From the NCBI GenBank assembly GCA_965279705.1, contig OZ257257.1, positions 682,001 to 746,000 on the forward strand: a stretch of 64,000 bases of DNA. Reading direction: 5' to 3'. Positions 7,384 to 16,125 of this stretch are shown here, one piece after another. Position 1 is the stretch's first letter, and every line of letters begins with the position of its first letter. A program made the position numbers and the translations under genes. A model generated the notes under the pieces. That model saw only the letters and a list, made by a program, of their open reading frames with translations. It did not search any database and was not told the origin of the DNA. This DNA is from Stagnimonas sp965279705. Lineage in GTDB: Bacteria > Pseudomonadota > Gammaproteobacteria > Nevskiales > Nevskiaceae.

Positions 7384-10300
7384 ATGAAACTTAGTACCGA
7401 AGGTCGGTTCCGCACCGCGGTTCAGGCTGCTTTTGTCAGCGGTCTGGCGGTTGCCAGCTTTGCCGTCTCCGCGCAGGAGCCCACACCGATTGTTGCAACT
7501 CCCACTGATGTAGTGGCGACGCCAACACCGGAACCTACCGCGTCCGCTGCTGTGACCGAGGCTGCTCCAGCACCCGCGTCAGTCGAGACCCTTCCGGTTG
7601 CCGAAGCCTCTGTTGCCCCAGCGACCACTGCACCGGTTGAAAAATCAATCGCAACAGTTGAGCTGAAGAAAATTTCAGTCACTGGTTCTCGCATTAAGTC
7701 CCCTAATTTGACGAGTTCCAGCCCGATCACCACGGTGAACAGTGCTGAGATCAAGTTTCAGGGCACGACCCGTGTTGAGGATTTGCTCAACAGTCTTCCG
7801 CAGGTATTTGCGGATCAGGGCGGCAACTTGGCCAACGGCGCCACCGGCACCGCCACGGTTGATTTGCGCGACCTGGGTTCTGCCCGCACCTTGGTGCTGA
7901 TTGACGGCAAGCGCGTACAGCCTGGCGACCCCAGCAGCTCTGAAGCCGATCTCAACTTCATCCCTGGCGCCCTGATTGACCGCGTTGACGTACTGACGGG
8001 CGGCGCCTCTGCCACCTACGGTGCGGACGCTGTTGCCGGCGTTGTCAACTTCATCATGAAGAAGGACTTTGAAGGTGTGCGCATTGAAGCCCAGCGCGGC
8101 ATTTTCAACCACAAGAACGACGGCCCGTATGACGGACTTCTTGCGGCCCGTAATTTCACCAACCCTGCCAAGAACAAGTGGGACGGCCAATCCTGGGATC
8201 TGACGGCCGTTGTCGGCACCAACAGCGCCGACGGCAAAGGCAACGTCACCGCCTACGCCACCTACCGCCAGATCGACCCCATCGACCAGGGCGCCCGCGA
8301 CTTCAGCGCCTGCTCGCTGGGTGCATCCGGCACGGACGGACTGGCCTGCGCCGGCTCCTCCACCAACGCACCGGGTCGTTTCACTGGCACGGGCGGTAAC
8401 TTCACGCTTGATCCGACCGGCCCTGGCAACACCTTCCGCAACTACGTCGGCACGCGTGACGCCTTCAACTTCAATCCTTACAACTTCTTCCAGCGCAACG
8501 ACGAACGCTACACCCTGGGTGCGTTTGGCAACTACGAGTTCAACTCGCACGCCCAAGCCTATGCCCAGTTCATGTTCATGGACGACCGCACCAATGCCGT
8601 GATTGCGCCGTCTGGCGCGTTCTATGGCAACGACCAGTACACCATCAGCCGCGACAACCCGTTGATTTCCGATTCTCAGGAAGCGCAACTGTTTGCGAAC
8701 GAAGCTGCCGGCACCAACACCACCGACATCCTGATTGGCCGTCGCAACATCGAAGGCGGCGGACGCGACAGCGACCTGCGCCACACCTCCTACCGCATTC
8801 TGGGTGGGGTCAAGGGTGATCTCGTGGCGGACTGGACGTATGACGCCAGCTACCAGTTTGGCAAGACCATTCGCGACAACATCTACCGCGGCGAGTTTTC
8901 GCGTGTTCGCACCATTCGCGCCATTGACGTCGTGACCGGTCCGGACGGCGCGCCGACCTGCCGCTCTGTGATTGACGGCACCGATCCCAACTGCGTGCCC
9001 TACAACGTGTTTGCCGTGGGCGGCGTCACGCCGCAGGCCCTGAACTACCTCACCGTCAATGGTTTTGCCAACGGCGTGGTGCAGGAGCGCGTGTTCTCGG
9101 CGTTCACCTCGGGTCCGATTGGCATCAAGACCCCGTTTGCCGATGACGCATTCAGTCTGGCGGTGGGTGTTGAGTATCGCGACGAAGAGTCGGTGTCGGA
9201 GTTCGACTCGGCGTTCAAGTCGGGTGATCTCGCGGGTCAGGGCGGCGCGTCGCTGGATACCAAGGGCGCCTTCGATGTGAAGGAAATCTATACCGAAGCT
9301 AAATTGCCGCTTTGGAACGACCAACCCCTAGGCTATGAACTCAGCCTCGACCTTGGCTATCGCTATTCGGACTACAGCTCGATTGATCCGACCAACGCGT
9401 ATAAGTTTGGTTTGAACTACGCGCCGACGAAGGACATCAAGTTCCGCGGCAGTTTCAACCGCGCGGTGCGTGCCCCGAACATTGGCGAGCTGTCATCGCC
9501 TGTGAATGTGCAGCTGGACGGCTCGACCGATCCGTGCTCGGGCGCCATTGATCCGGCGACGGGTGTGGTGTCGGGTGGTGCCACGGCGGCACAGTGCGCC
9601 AACGATCCGCTGATCAGGGCCAATCCCGGCCTGTATGGCGCGATTGATCCCAGCCCGGCCAGCCAGTACAACGGCCAGACCGGTTCTTCACCGGGTCTGC
9701 AAGCCGAAGAAGCCGATACCTACACCTACGGCGTCGTTTTCACCCCGACGTTCATCAAGGGTCTGACGGTTTCGGTCGACTACTTCGACATCAAGGTTGA
9801 CGGCTTCATCGGTGGTTACGGTGCGGACACGATTCTCCAGGCTTGCTACGAGCGCGGTCAGCTCTGCAACCTGATCAATCGCGACCCCAACGCCGGCAAC
9901 ACCTTTGGCTCGCTGTGGCTGGGTCAGGATGGCTTCGTGATCGACACCACGCAGAACACCGGTCAGCTGAAGGTCGCGGGTATCGACTTCAAGGCCGACT
10001 ACCGCGTCAAGGGTTCTGATCTGGGTCTGGGCGACTCCGGTGTGTTTGTTCTCGACTACGTCGGCACGATCAACCTGAAGCAAGACGTCACGCCGATTCC
10101 GGGTGATTCCAGCTCCACGTATGAGTGCAAAGGCAAATACGGCACCCAGTGCGGCGCGCCGGTCTCGTCCTACCGCCACAAGCTGCGCAACACCTGGCAG
10201 CTGCCGTGGATGGACAGCTCGCTGTCACTCGCCTGGCGCTACATCGGTGGTGTCAAGACGGATGGCGTCGGTCTGAGCAACAACCGCGACGACAAGCTGA

Positions 10301-10509
10301 AGCCGCAGAACTACTTTGATCTGTTTGGCAGCATCCGCTTCGAGAAGAAATACACCCTGCGTGCCGGTGTCAACAACGTGCTCGACAACGAGCCGCCGAT
10401 TGTCAACAGCGGCAACATCAGCTCGATCTCGGGTAGCGGCAACACCTACCCGCAGGTCTATGACGCACTCGGTCGCTTCCTCTTCACGAGCGTGACGCTG
10501 GACTTCTAA
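7384..10509 (+). CDS. TonB-dependent outer-membrane receptor
   Basis: Outer-membrane receptor that would import a ligand using TonB-ExbBD energy. The 1041-residue product has an N-terminal signal peptide (MKLSTEGRFRTAVQ... ending FAVSAQE), then about 65 residues rich in Ala, Pro, Thr and Val. The plug follows, starting near KKISVTGSRIKSPN and including the LVLIDGKRV and GGASATYGADAVAGVVNF motifs typical of this class. A long 22-strand-type barrel ends in an aromatic residue (TSVTLDF). I chose the ATG at 7384 because it gives a clean signal peptide; 7372 is an alternative four codons upstream. The ligand cannot be read from sequence. The next genes (hydroxylase, exporter, peptide ABC importer) suggest a peptide-like ligand, which is inference. 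Confidence 0.93.
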   Translation: MKLSTEGRFRTAVQAAFVSGLAVASFAVSAQEPTPIVATPTDVVATPTPEPTASAAVTEAAPAPASVETLPVAEASVAPATTAPVEKSIATVELKKISVTGSRIKSPNLTSSSPITTVNSAEIKFQGTTRVEDLLNSLPQVFADQGGNLANGATGTATVDLRDLGSARTLVLIDGKRVQPGDPSSSEADLNFIPGALIDRVDVLTGGASATYGADAVAGVVNFIMKKDFEGVRIEAQRGIFNHKNDGPYDGLLAARNFTNPAKNKWDGQSWDLTAVVGTNSADGKGNVTAYATYRQIDPIDQGARDFSACSLGASGTDGLACAGSSTNAPGRFTGTGGNFTLDPTGPGNTFRNYVGTRDAFNFNPYNFFQRNDERYTLGAFGNYEFNSHAQAYAQFMFMDDRTNAVIAPSGAFYGNDQYTISRDNPLISDSQEAQLFANEAAGTNTTDILIGRRNIEGGGRDSDLRHTSYRILGGVKGDLVADWTYDASYQFGKTIRDNIYRGEFSRVRTIRAIDVVTGPDGAPTCRSVIDGTDPNCVPYNVFAVGGVTPQALNYLTVNGFANGVVQERVFSAFTSGPIGIKTPFADDAFSLAVGVEYRDEESVSEFDSAFKSGDLAGQGGASLDTKGAFDVKEIYTEAKLPLWNDQPLGYELSLDLGYRYSDYSSIDPTNAYKFGLNYAPTKDIKFRGSFNRAVRAPNIGELSSPVNVQLDGSTDPCSGAIDPATGVVSGGATAAQCANDPLIRANPGLYGAIDPSPASQYNGQTGSSPGLQAEEADTYTYGVVFTPTFIKGLTVSVDYFDIKVDGFIGGYGADTILQACYERGQLCNLINRDPNAGNTFGSLWLGQDGFVIDTTQNTGQLKVAGIDFKADYRVKGSDLGLGDSGVFVLDYVGTINLKQDVTPIPGDSSSTYECKGKYGTQCGAPVSSYRHKLRNTWQLPWMDSSLSLAWRYIGGVKTDGVGLSNNRDDKLKPQNYFDLFGSIRFEKKYTLRAGVNNVLDNEPPIVNSGNISSISGSGNTYPQVYDALGRFLFTSVTLDF

Positions 10510-10536
10510 AGCCACACCGCAGCACTGCAACAACAA

Positions 10537-10568
10537 AACGGCGAGTCTTGAGGGCTCGCCGTTTTTTT
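10537..10568 (+). terminator. Intrinsic terminator after the TonB receptor
   Basis: AACGGCGAG (10537-10545) pairs with CTCGCCGTT (10555-10563) around a 9-base loop, followed by a T run to 10568. It lies 28 bases after the receptor stop and only 36 bases before the hydroxylase start. The downstream operon therefore needs either readthrough or a promoter overlapping this region. Confidence 0.9.
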
Positions 10569-10603
10569 GTGAGCGATACTTTGTCATCCACTCCCGTATT
10601 GTC

Positions 10604-11818
10604 ATGACTTCAACGACCGCCGATCCCCGCACAAATGCCAGCGACCCAACGGCGGCTGTGGCCTTGGGCCAGCAAGCGAGCCTTGCCATGCAGGCGGGAC
10701 GCGCTGCTGAAGCGCGACAGCTGTTGCAACGCGCCACGGCGCTGGATCCGGGCAAGGCGCCACTCTGGTTGCATCTTGCGGCCACCAGCCGCGCAACGGC
10801 TGATTACCCAGCGGCCATGCAAGCGCTCGAACAAGCCTTGCGTATCGAACCGCGATACTTTGCCGCACTGCTCATGAAGGCCACGCTGATCGAGCGTGAA
10901 GGCAGGCAGCGCGAGGCGGCACAGGCGTATGGCATTGCGCTGACGCTAGCGCCGCCCGATGCCCAGTTGGACCCCACGACGCGAGGTGTTGTGCAGCGTG
11001 GTCGCGCGCTCAACCGACATTATCTGGATACGCTGCGCACGCATCTCGACAACACCGTGCTGGCAAATGCGAGCGCTGCCTCGGCTGCGGAATCGTTGCG
11101 CCTCACACAGTTTTTCGACACCACACTGGGCTTGCGGCCGCGTGCGCAGCAAAATCCAACCGACTATTTCTACCCTGGCCTGCCGCCCATCGAGTTTTGG
11201 CCGCGCGAGGCCTTTCCCTGGCTTGCAGCGCTGGAAGCCGCCACACCCGCCATCCAGTCAGAACTAGCGACCACGCTCGGTGGCCCGCAGGGTTTCACGC
11301 CTTACGTGGAATACAAGGACGGCATTCCGCTCGACCAGTGGGCTGCGCTCAACCACTCGCTGGACTGGAGCGCGTTTCACTTTTTTCACTACGGTCAGCG
11401 CTTCGCAGAGAACTGCGCCCGTTGCCCACAGACGATGCAAGCCTTGTCGTTATTGCCGCAGCCGGTGGTGGAAGGCCGCATGCCGGCAGCGATGTTCTCG
11501 GTGCTCAAGCCGCACACGCGCATCCCGCCGCACACGGGCGTGGCGAACGTTCGCCTGGTGATGCACCTGCCGCTGATCGTACCGCCCGGCTGCGGCTTTC
11601 GTGTGGGCAACGTCACGCGCAAATGGAAGGTGGGTGAGGCCTTCGTGTTCGACGACACCATCGAGCACGAGGCCTGGAACGACAGCGACCAGACCCGCGT
11701 CGTGCTGATTGCCGACGTCTGGCATCCACACCTGAGTGCGCGCGAGCGCGAGCTGATCGGCCAGGCCATGATCGAGATGGACGCCTTCAACGGCGTGACC
11801 ACCGCGCTGCCGCTATGA
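10604..11818 (+). CDS. TPR-containing aspartyl/asparaginyl beta-hydroxylase
   Basis: Predicted Fe(II)/2-oxoglutarate oxygenase of the AspH family, which hydroxylates Asp or Asn side chains in peptides or proteins. The 404-residue protein has an N-terminal tetratricopeptide region (about residues 15-130; repeats such as AAEARQLLQRATALDP and ALEQALRIEP), then the hydroxylase domain (about 200-385). The metal ligands expected for AspH are present: His310 in PPHTG and His355 in FDDTIEHEAWN, and Arg365 in RVVLIADVWHP fits the 2-oxoglutarate-binding Arg. No signal peptide is seen, so it is probably cytoplasmic. It is the first gene of a tightly overlapping operon with an EamA exporter and a peptide ABC importer, directly behind a TonB receptor. 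The substrate is unknown. Confidence 0.88.
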   Translation: MTSTTADPRTNASDPTAAVALGQQASLAMQAGRAAEARQLLQRATALDPGKAPLWLHLAATSRATADYPAAMQALEQALRIEPRYFAALLMKATLIEREGRQREAAQAYGIALTLAPPDAQLDPTTRGVVQRGRALNRHYLDTLRTHLDNTVLANASAASAAESLRLTQFFDTTLGLRPRAQQNPTDYFYPGLPPIEFWPREAFPWLAALEAATPAIQSELATTLGGPQGFTPYVEYKDGIPLDQWAALNHSLDWSAFHFFHYGQRFAENCARCPQTMQALSLLPQPVVEGRMPAAMFSVLKPHTRIPPHTGVANVRLVMHLPLIVPPGCGFRVGNVTRKWKVGEAFVFDDTIEHEAWNDSDQTRVVLIADVWHPHLSARERELIGQAMIEMDAFNGVTTALPL

Positions 11819-12741
11819 GCGCATCCCTGCAACCGGCCAGCGTCGGCAAGATCGCACTGGCGCTGCTGACGGTCTATGTGATCTGGGGCTCCACCTATCT
11901 CGCCATTCGCTTTGGCGTGGCCGTCACACCGCCCTACCTTTTCGCCTCCACACGGTTTGTTGCGGCCGGATTGATTCTGTTGCTGTATGCGCGTGCAACG
12001 GGACTCACGCTACCCACCACGCGCGCCGACTGGAAGGTCATCACCATCACCGCTGTGCTGCTGCTGGTCGGCGCCAATGGTTTGGTGACGTGGAGCGAGC
12101 AGTGGGTGGAGTCCAATCAGGCGGCCTTGATGGTGGCCACTTCCGCACTGTGGATGGCAGGCTTCGGCACGCTGGGCGCGCGCGGCGAGCGGCAATCGCT
12201 GCTGACCTGGGCCGGTCTGCTGGTCGGATTTCTGGGCGTGGCCGTGCTGGTCGGCGAAGGACTGCTGCACAAGTCGGCGCCGACCGGTGCCTATGTGGCG
12301 CTGGTGATCTCGCCGATTTTCTGGGCAGCGGGCAGCATCTACGGTCGCCGTAATCCGCAGCAGTGTGCGCCGCTGATGACCGCGGCCTTGCAGATGCTGA
12401 TCGCGGGGGTGCTGATGGCAGGCGTCGGCTTTGCCACCGGCGAGCACGAGCGCTGGCGTTGGACGGCGCAGAGCTGGGGCGCCTGGGCCTATCTCACCGT
12501 ACTGGGTTCGTGCATTGCCTACGGTGCGTATTACTGGCTGGTGCACAACGTCACGCCGGCGCTGCTCGGTACCTATGCCTACGTAAATCCGGCCATTGCC
12601 GTGCTGCTGGGCGCGTGGCTGGGCGCCGAGCATTTGAGCGGCATGCAGATGATCGGCACCGGCGTGATTCTGGGCGGCGTGATCGCCGTGACGCTCGGCC
12701 AGAGAATGCCGATGAGAAAGCCCGTAGATCAAACCAAATGA
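11815..12741 (+). CDS. EamA/DMT-family exporter (YedA-like)
   Basis: Inner-membrane transporter of the drug/metabolite superfamily, with about ten transmembrane segments in two EamA repeats across 308 residues. The opening region (VYVIWGSTYLAIRFGV) and the second-half motif LLGTYAYVNPAIAVLLGAWL are typical of the YedA/RhaT-like group. Such proteins usually export amino acids or metabolites. The ATG overlaps the hydroxylase stop by four bases and its own stop overlaps the next start, so it is translationally coupled on both sides. A role in exporting a product of the pathway is inference. Confidence 0.85.
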   Translation: MSASLQPASVGKIALALLTVYVIWGSTYLAIRFGVAVTPPYLFASTRFVAAGLILLLYARATGLTLPTTRADWKVITITAVLLLVGANGLVTWSEQWVESNQAALMVATSALWMAGFGTLGARGERQSLLTWAGLLVGFLGVAVLVGEGLLHKSAPTGAYVALVISPIFWAAGSIYGRRNPQQCAPLMTAALQMLIAGVLMAGVGFATGEHERWRWTAQSWGAWAYLTVLGSCIAYGAYYWLVHNVTPALLGTYAYVNPAIAVLLGAWLGAEHLSGMQMIGTGVILGGVIAVTLGQRMPMRKPVDQTK

Positions 12742-14360
12742 GCCATCGCGCGCTGCTCGCGGGCGCGCTGGCGCTGTTCTGGATCATCGGCGTCCGCGCC
12801 GCCGAACGCGCACCGGCTGCGCAGCAAGTGCTGCATCACGGCAATGGCTCCGAACCCAACACACTCGATCCCCACCGTGTGGAAGGCGTCAGCCCCAACA
12901 ACATCGTGCGCGACCTGTTTGAAGGGCTAACCGGCATCTCGCCGAGTGGCGAGGTCATTCCCGCTGCGGCTGCGCAGTGGACGATTTCGGAGGACGGCCT
13001 CATCTACACGTTTGCCCTGCGCGAAAACCTGCGCTGGAGCGACGGCTCGGCATTGACGGCGGAAGATTTCGTCGCCGGCTTTCAACGCAGCATCAATCCC
13101 GCGACCGGCAACACCTTTGCGCAGATGCTCAGTGCAATCGATAACGCCGATGCCGTGTTGAAGGGCAGGGCGCCGGTAACCGCGCTGGGTGTGAGTGCGC
13201 CGGATGCGCGCACCGTGGTGATTCGTCTGGCCGCACCGACGCCTTATTTGCTGGGCCTGCTGTCGCATCCAACGGCCTTCCCGGTGCATCGTCCCAGCCT
13301 CGAAAAATGGGGGCGCGATTTTGCGCGTCCCGGCCGGCTGGTCAGCAACGGGGCTTACGTGCTGAAGAATTGGGTGGTGCAATCGCAGGTCGAAATTGTG
13401 CGCAACCCGCAGTACTGGAATAACGCCAACACCGTCGTCGAGCGCGTGTTCTATCACCCCAGCGAAGACATCAATGCCGAGCTGAAACGCTATGCGGCGG
13501 ATGAGTTCGACAGCACCTATGAAATCCCTTTGGTGCAGGCCAAGACGCTGCGTGTGCGCTATGGCAAGGAGCTGCATGTCGCGCCGTACCTGGGCAGCTA
13601 CTACTATGGCTTCAATCTGTCGAAGCCGCCGTTCAAGGACAACCCCAAGCTGCGACAGGCGCTGACGATGGCGATTGACCGTGAAGTGATCGTCGGCAAG
13701 GTGATGAATGGTGTCGCGCTGCCCGCCTACAGCTACGTGCCGTCCGGCACCTGGAACTACACGCCACAAGTGCCCGAGTGGGCCGCTTGGCCGCGCGAGA
13801 AAAAGCTCGCCGCCGCGCGCCGCCTGTATGCCGAGGCGGGTTACTCCGCCAGCAAACCACTCACGGTCGAGCTGCGCTACAACACCCATGACGACCACAA
13901 GCGCATTGCGCTGGTGATGGCGGCGATGTGGAAGCAATGGCTGGGTGTGAACACGCGGCTCATCAACGAAGAGTTCAAGGTGTTCCTGCAGAACCGCAAG
14001 CTGCATGAAGTGACGCAGGTGTTCCGCAGCGCTTGGATCAGCGACTACGACGACGCCACCAGCTTTCTCGATTTGCAGACGAGCACGCACGGCCGCAACG
14101 ATTCGGTCTATCGCAATCCGGCCTACGACGCGCTGCTGCAGCAGGCCGCCACGACCGCAGACACCACCGCGCGCCGTGCATTGCTGGAACAAGCCGAGCG
14201 CATGCTGCTGGTCGATCTGCCGGTATTGCCGATCTATACCTATGTCTCGAAACACTTGGTCAAACCCTGGGTTGCGGGCTGGAAAGACAACAGCTACGAC
14301 TACCACTACAGCAAGGATCTGCAAGTGCTCGCGCATCCCGAGCGGCGCGCCGCACCATGA
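12738..14360 (+). CDS. Periplasmic oligopeptide-binding protein of an ABC importer
   Basis: Extracytoplasmic solute-binding protein, family 5 (OppA/MppA group), 540 residues. The N-terminal signal peptide ends near IIGVRAAE. There is no lipobox cysteine, so it is predicted soluble and periplasmic. The mature start contains GSEPNTLDPHRVEG and DLFEGLTGISPSGEVIP, both typical of OppA-like proteins. I start at the ATG at 12738, which overlaps the EamA stop; the longer in-frame reading from 12363 runs antithetically through the exporter gene and lacks a signal peptide. It is followed by two permeases and one ATPase, forming a peptide importer. Confidence 0.92.
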   Translation: MSHRALLAGALALFWIIGVRAAERAPAAQQVLHHGNGSEPNTLDPHRVEGVSPNNIVRDLFEGLTGISPSGEVIPAAAAQWTISEDGLIYTFALRENLRWSDGSALTAEDFVAGFQRSINPATGNTFAQMLSAIDNADAVLKGRAPVTALGVSAPDARTVVIRLAAPTPYLLGLLSHPTAFPVHRPSLEKWGRDFARPGRLVSNGAYVLKNWVVQSQVEIVRNPQYWNNANTVVERVFYHPSEDINAELKRYAADEFDSTYEIPLVQAKTLRVRYGKELHVAPYLGSYYYGFNLSKPPFKDNPKLRQALTMAIDREVIVGKVMNGVALPAYSYVPSGTWNYTPQVPEWAAWPREKKLAAARRLYAEAGYSASKPLTVELRYNTHDDHKRIALVMAAMWKQWLGVNTRLINEEFKVFLQNRKLHEVTQVFRSAWISDYDDATSFLDLQTSTHGRNDSVYRNPAYDALLQQAATTADTTARRALLEQAERMLLVDLPVLPIYTYVSKHLVKPWVAGWKDNSYDYHYSKDLQVLAHPERRAAP

Positions 14361-15280
14361 TGCGCCACGCCGCCAAGCGCCTGTTGATGGCGGTGCCGAC
14401 ACTGCTGGTGCTGGTGACCCTGACGTTCTTCCTGATGCGTCTCGCGCCCGGTGGCCCATTCGATCGCGAGCGCAGCCTGCCGGCGGAAATAGAGAAGGTG
14501 CTGGCGGCTGAATATCACCTCGACGAATCGTTGCCGAAACAATACCTGCGCTATCTCGGCAATCTCTTGCAGGGTGATCTCGGGCCGTCGTTTCAGTACG
14601 AGGGTTTTCGTGTCAGCGAGCTGATTGCCACGGGCTTGCCGGTGTCGCTCGCGCTCGGCGCATTGGCCATGGGTCTGGCGCTGCTGATCGGGGGCGCGAT
14701 GGGCATTCTGGCGGCGCTCAACCATCGACGCCTGCCGGACTACGGCGTGATGAGTGCTGCGCTGTTGGGCGTATCGATCCCCAGTTATGTGGTGGCGCCA
14801 CTGCTGGTGCTGGTGTTCGCCATCAGCCTGCGCTGGTTGCCTGCCGGTGGCTGGGTGACGGGGCGCTGGAGCGACCTTGTGCTACCCGTCGTCGCACTGG
14901 CGCTGCCGCAGATTTCCGCCATCGCACGCCTGCTGCGCGGCAGCCTGCTGGAAGTATTACAGCAGCCCTACCTGCGCACCGCGCGCGCCAAGGGCCTGTC
15001 GCCCGCCAAGGTCATCCTGCGCCACGCGCTCAAGCCGGCGTTGATGCCGCTGGTGTCGTATCTCGGGCCGGCGACGGCGGGTATCCTCACCGGCTCGGTG
15101 GTGGTCGAACAGGTGTTCAACCTGCCCGGTATCGGCCGCTACTTCGTACAGGGCGCGCTCAACCGCGATTACACGCTGGTACTCGGTGTGGTGGCGGTCT
15201 ACGGGACGATGATCGTGCTGTTCAACTTTCTGGTCGATCTTGCCTACGGCGCGCTGGACCCGCGCATCAAGACCGCATGA
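14357..15280 (+). CDS. Peptide ABC transporter permease, OppB type
   Basis: First permease of the peptide importer, 307 residues, with about six transmembrane segments. The N-terminus (MMRHAAKRLLMAVPTLLVLV) and the EAA loop region (RTARAKGLSPAKVILRHALKPAL, about residues 212-234) are characteristic of OppB/DppB. The ATG at 14357 overlaps the stop of the binding protein; ATG 14360 is an alternative one codon later. It would form the membrane channel with the OppC-type protein downstream. Confidence 0.93.
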   Translation: MMRHAAKRLLMAVPTLLVLVTLTFFLMRLAPGGPFDRERSLPAEIEKVLAAEYHLDESLPKQYLRYLGNLLQGDLGPSFQYEGFRVSELIATGLPVSLALGALAMGLALLIGGAMGILAALNHRRLPDYGVMSAALLGVSIPSYVVAPLLVLVFAISLRWLPAGGWVTGRWSDLVLPVVALALPQISAIARLLRGSLLEVLQQPYLRTARAKGLSPAKVILRHALKPALMPLVSYLGPATAGILTGSVVVEQVFNLPGIGRYFVQGALNRDYTLVLGVVAVYGTMIVLFNFLVDLAYGALDPRIKTA

Positions 15281-16125
15281 GTCCGGCGCGATTGCTGTGG
15301 CAGCGCTTCCGCACGCACCGCGCGGCGATGGTGGCGCTGAGCGTGCTGGGGCTGATCGTACTCGCGCTGTTCATCGGCCCCTGGCTGTCGCCCTTCGATG
15401 TCGACTCCATCGACTTCGACGGTGAGTGGGCGACGGCCCCCAGCACGGTTAATGCCCACTGGTTCGGCACCGACAGCCTCGGCCGCGATGTCTTCGTGCG
15501 CGTGCTTGAAGGCGGCCGCATCTCGCTGCTGGTGGCCTTTGCCGCCACGCTGGTGTCGCTCTTGATCGGCGTCAGCTACGGCGCGGTCGCGGGCTACTTC
15601 GGCGGCGCACTCGATGCCTGGATGATGCGCACCGTCGACATTCTCTACGCGCTGCCGTTCCTGTTTCTGGTGATTCTTTTGATGGTGCTGTTCGGTCGCA
15701 ACGTGGTGCTGGTGTTCGTCGCCATCGGCGCGATCAACTGGCTCGACATGGCGCGCGTCGTGCGCGGGCAGGTGCTGGCGTTGAAGCAGCGCGAGTTCGT
15801 GCTGGCTGCGCACACGCATGGCATGGACTCTGCAGCGATCCTGCTGCGGCACATCGTGCCCAATCTGGCGGGTGTGGTGATGGTCACCGTCACCCTCACC
15901 ATCCCGCAGGTGATTCTCACCGAGTCCTTCCTGAGCTTTCTCGGCTTGGGCGTGCAGGAGCCCGCCACCAGCTGGGGCACGCTCATCAACGAGGGCGCGC
16001 GGGAGATGCAGACCACGCCTTGGGCGCTGCTGTTTCCCGCTGCGCTGATGGCGTTGACGCTGCTCTGCTTCAACCTCATCGGCGACGCGCTGCGCGATGC
16101 GCTCGACCCGCGGGATGCGCCATGA
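15277..16125 (+). CDS. Peptide ABC transporter permease, OppC type
   Basis: Second permease of the peptide importer, 282 residues, about six transmembrane segments. It has the OppC-style N-terminal segment before the first helix, the WFGTDSLGRDVFVRVL motif conserved in OppC/DppC, and an EAA loop near AHTHGMDSAAILLRHIVPN. Start overlaps the OppB-type stop by four bases, and its own stop overlaps the ATPase start. Confidence 0.93.
   Translation: MSPARLLWQRFRTHRAAMVALSVLGLIVLALFIGPWLSPFDVDSIDFDGEWATAPSTVNAHWFGTDSLGRDVFVRVLEGGRISLLVAFAATLVSLLIGVSYGAVAGYFGGALDAWMMRTVDILYALPFLFLVILLMVLFGRNVVLVFVAIGAINWLDMARVVRGQVLALKQREFVLAAHTHGMDSAAILLRHIVPNLAGVVMVTVTLTIPQVILTESFLSFLGLGVQEPATSWGTLINEGAREMQTTPWALLFPAALMALTLLCFNLIGDALRDALDPRDAP

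Noticed and set aside
7675..9324. Long minus-strand open frame of about 549 codons opposite the TonB receptor
   Set aside because: It mirrors the codon structure of a clearly conserved receptor; its Ala/Arg/Gly/Val-rich sequence has no recognisable motif and no start context.
10570..10603. Independent promoter for the AspH operon
   Set aside because: A GATACT box at 10575-10580 exists, but no -35 box lies at 16-18 bases; the terminator of the receptor occupies the space.
12363..12737. N-terminal extension of the peptide-binding protein
   Set aside because: It lies entirely within the EamA gene in another frame and removes the signal peptide from the N-terminus.
12927..14459. Long minus-strand open frame of about 510 codons opposite the peptide-binding protein
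   Set aside because: A high-GC shadow of a conserved gene; it has no family motif and starts inside the OppB-type permease.
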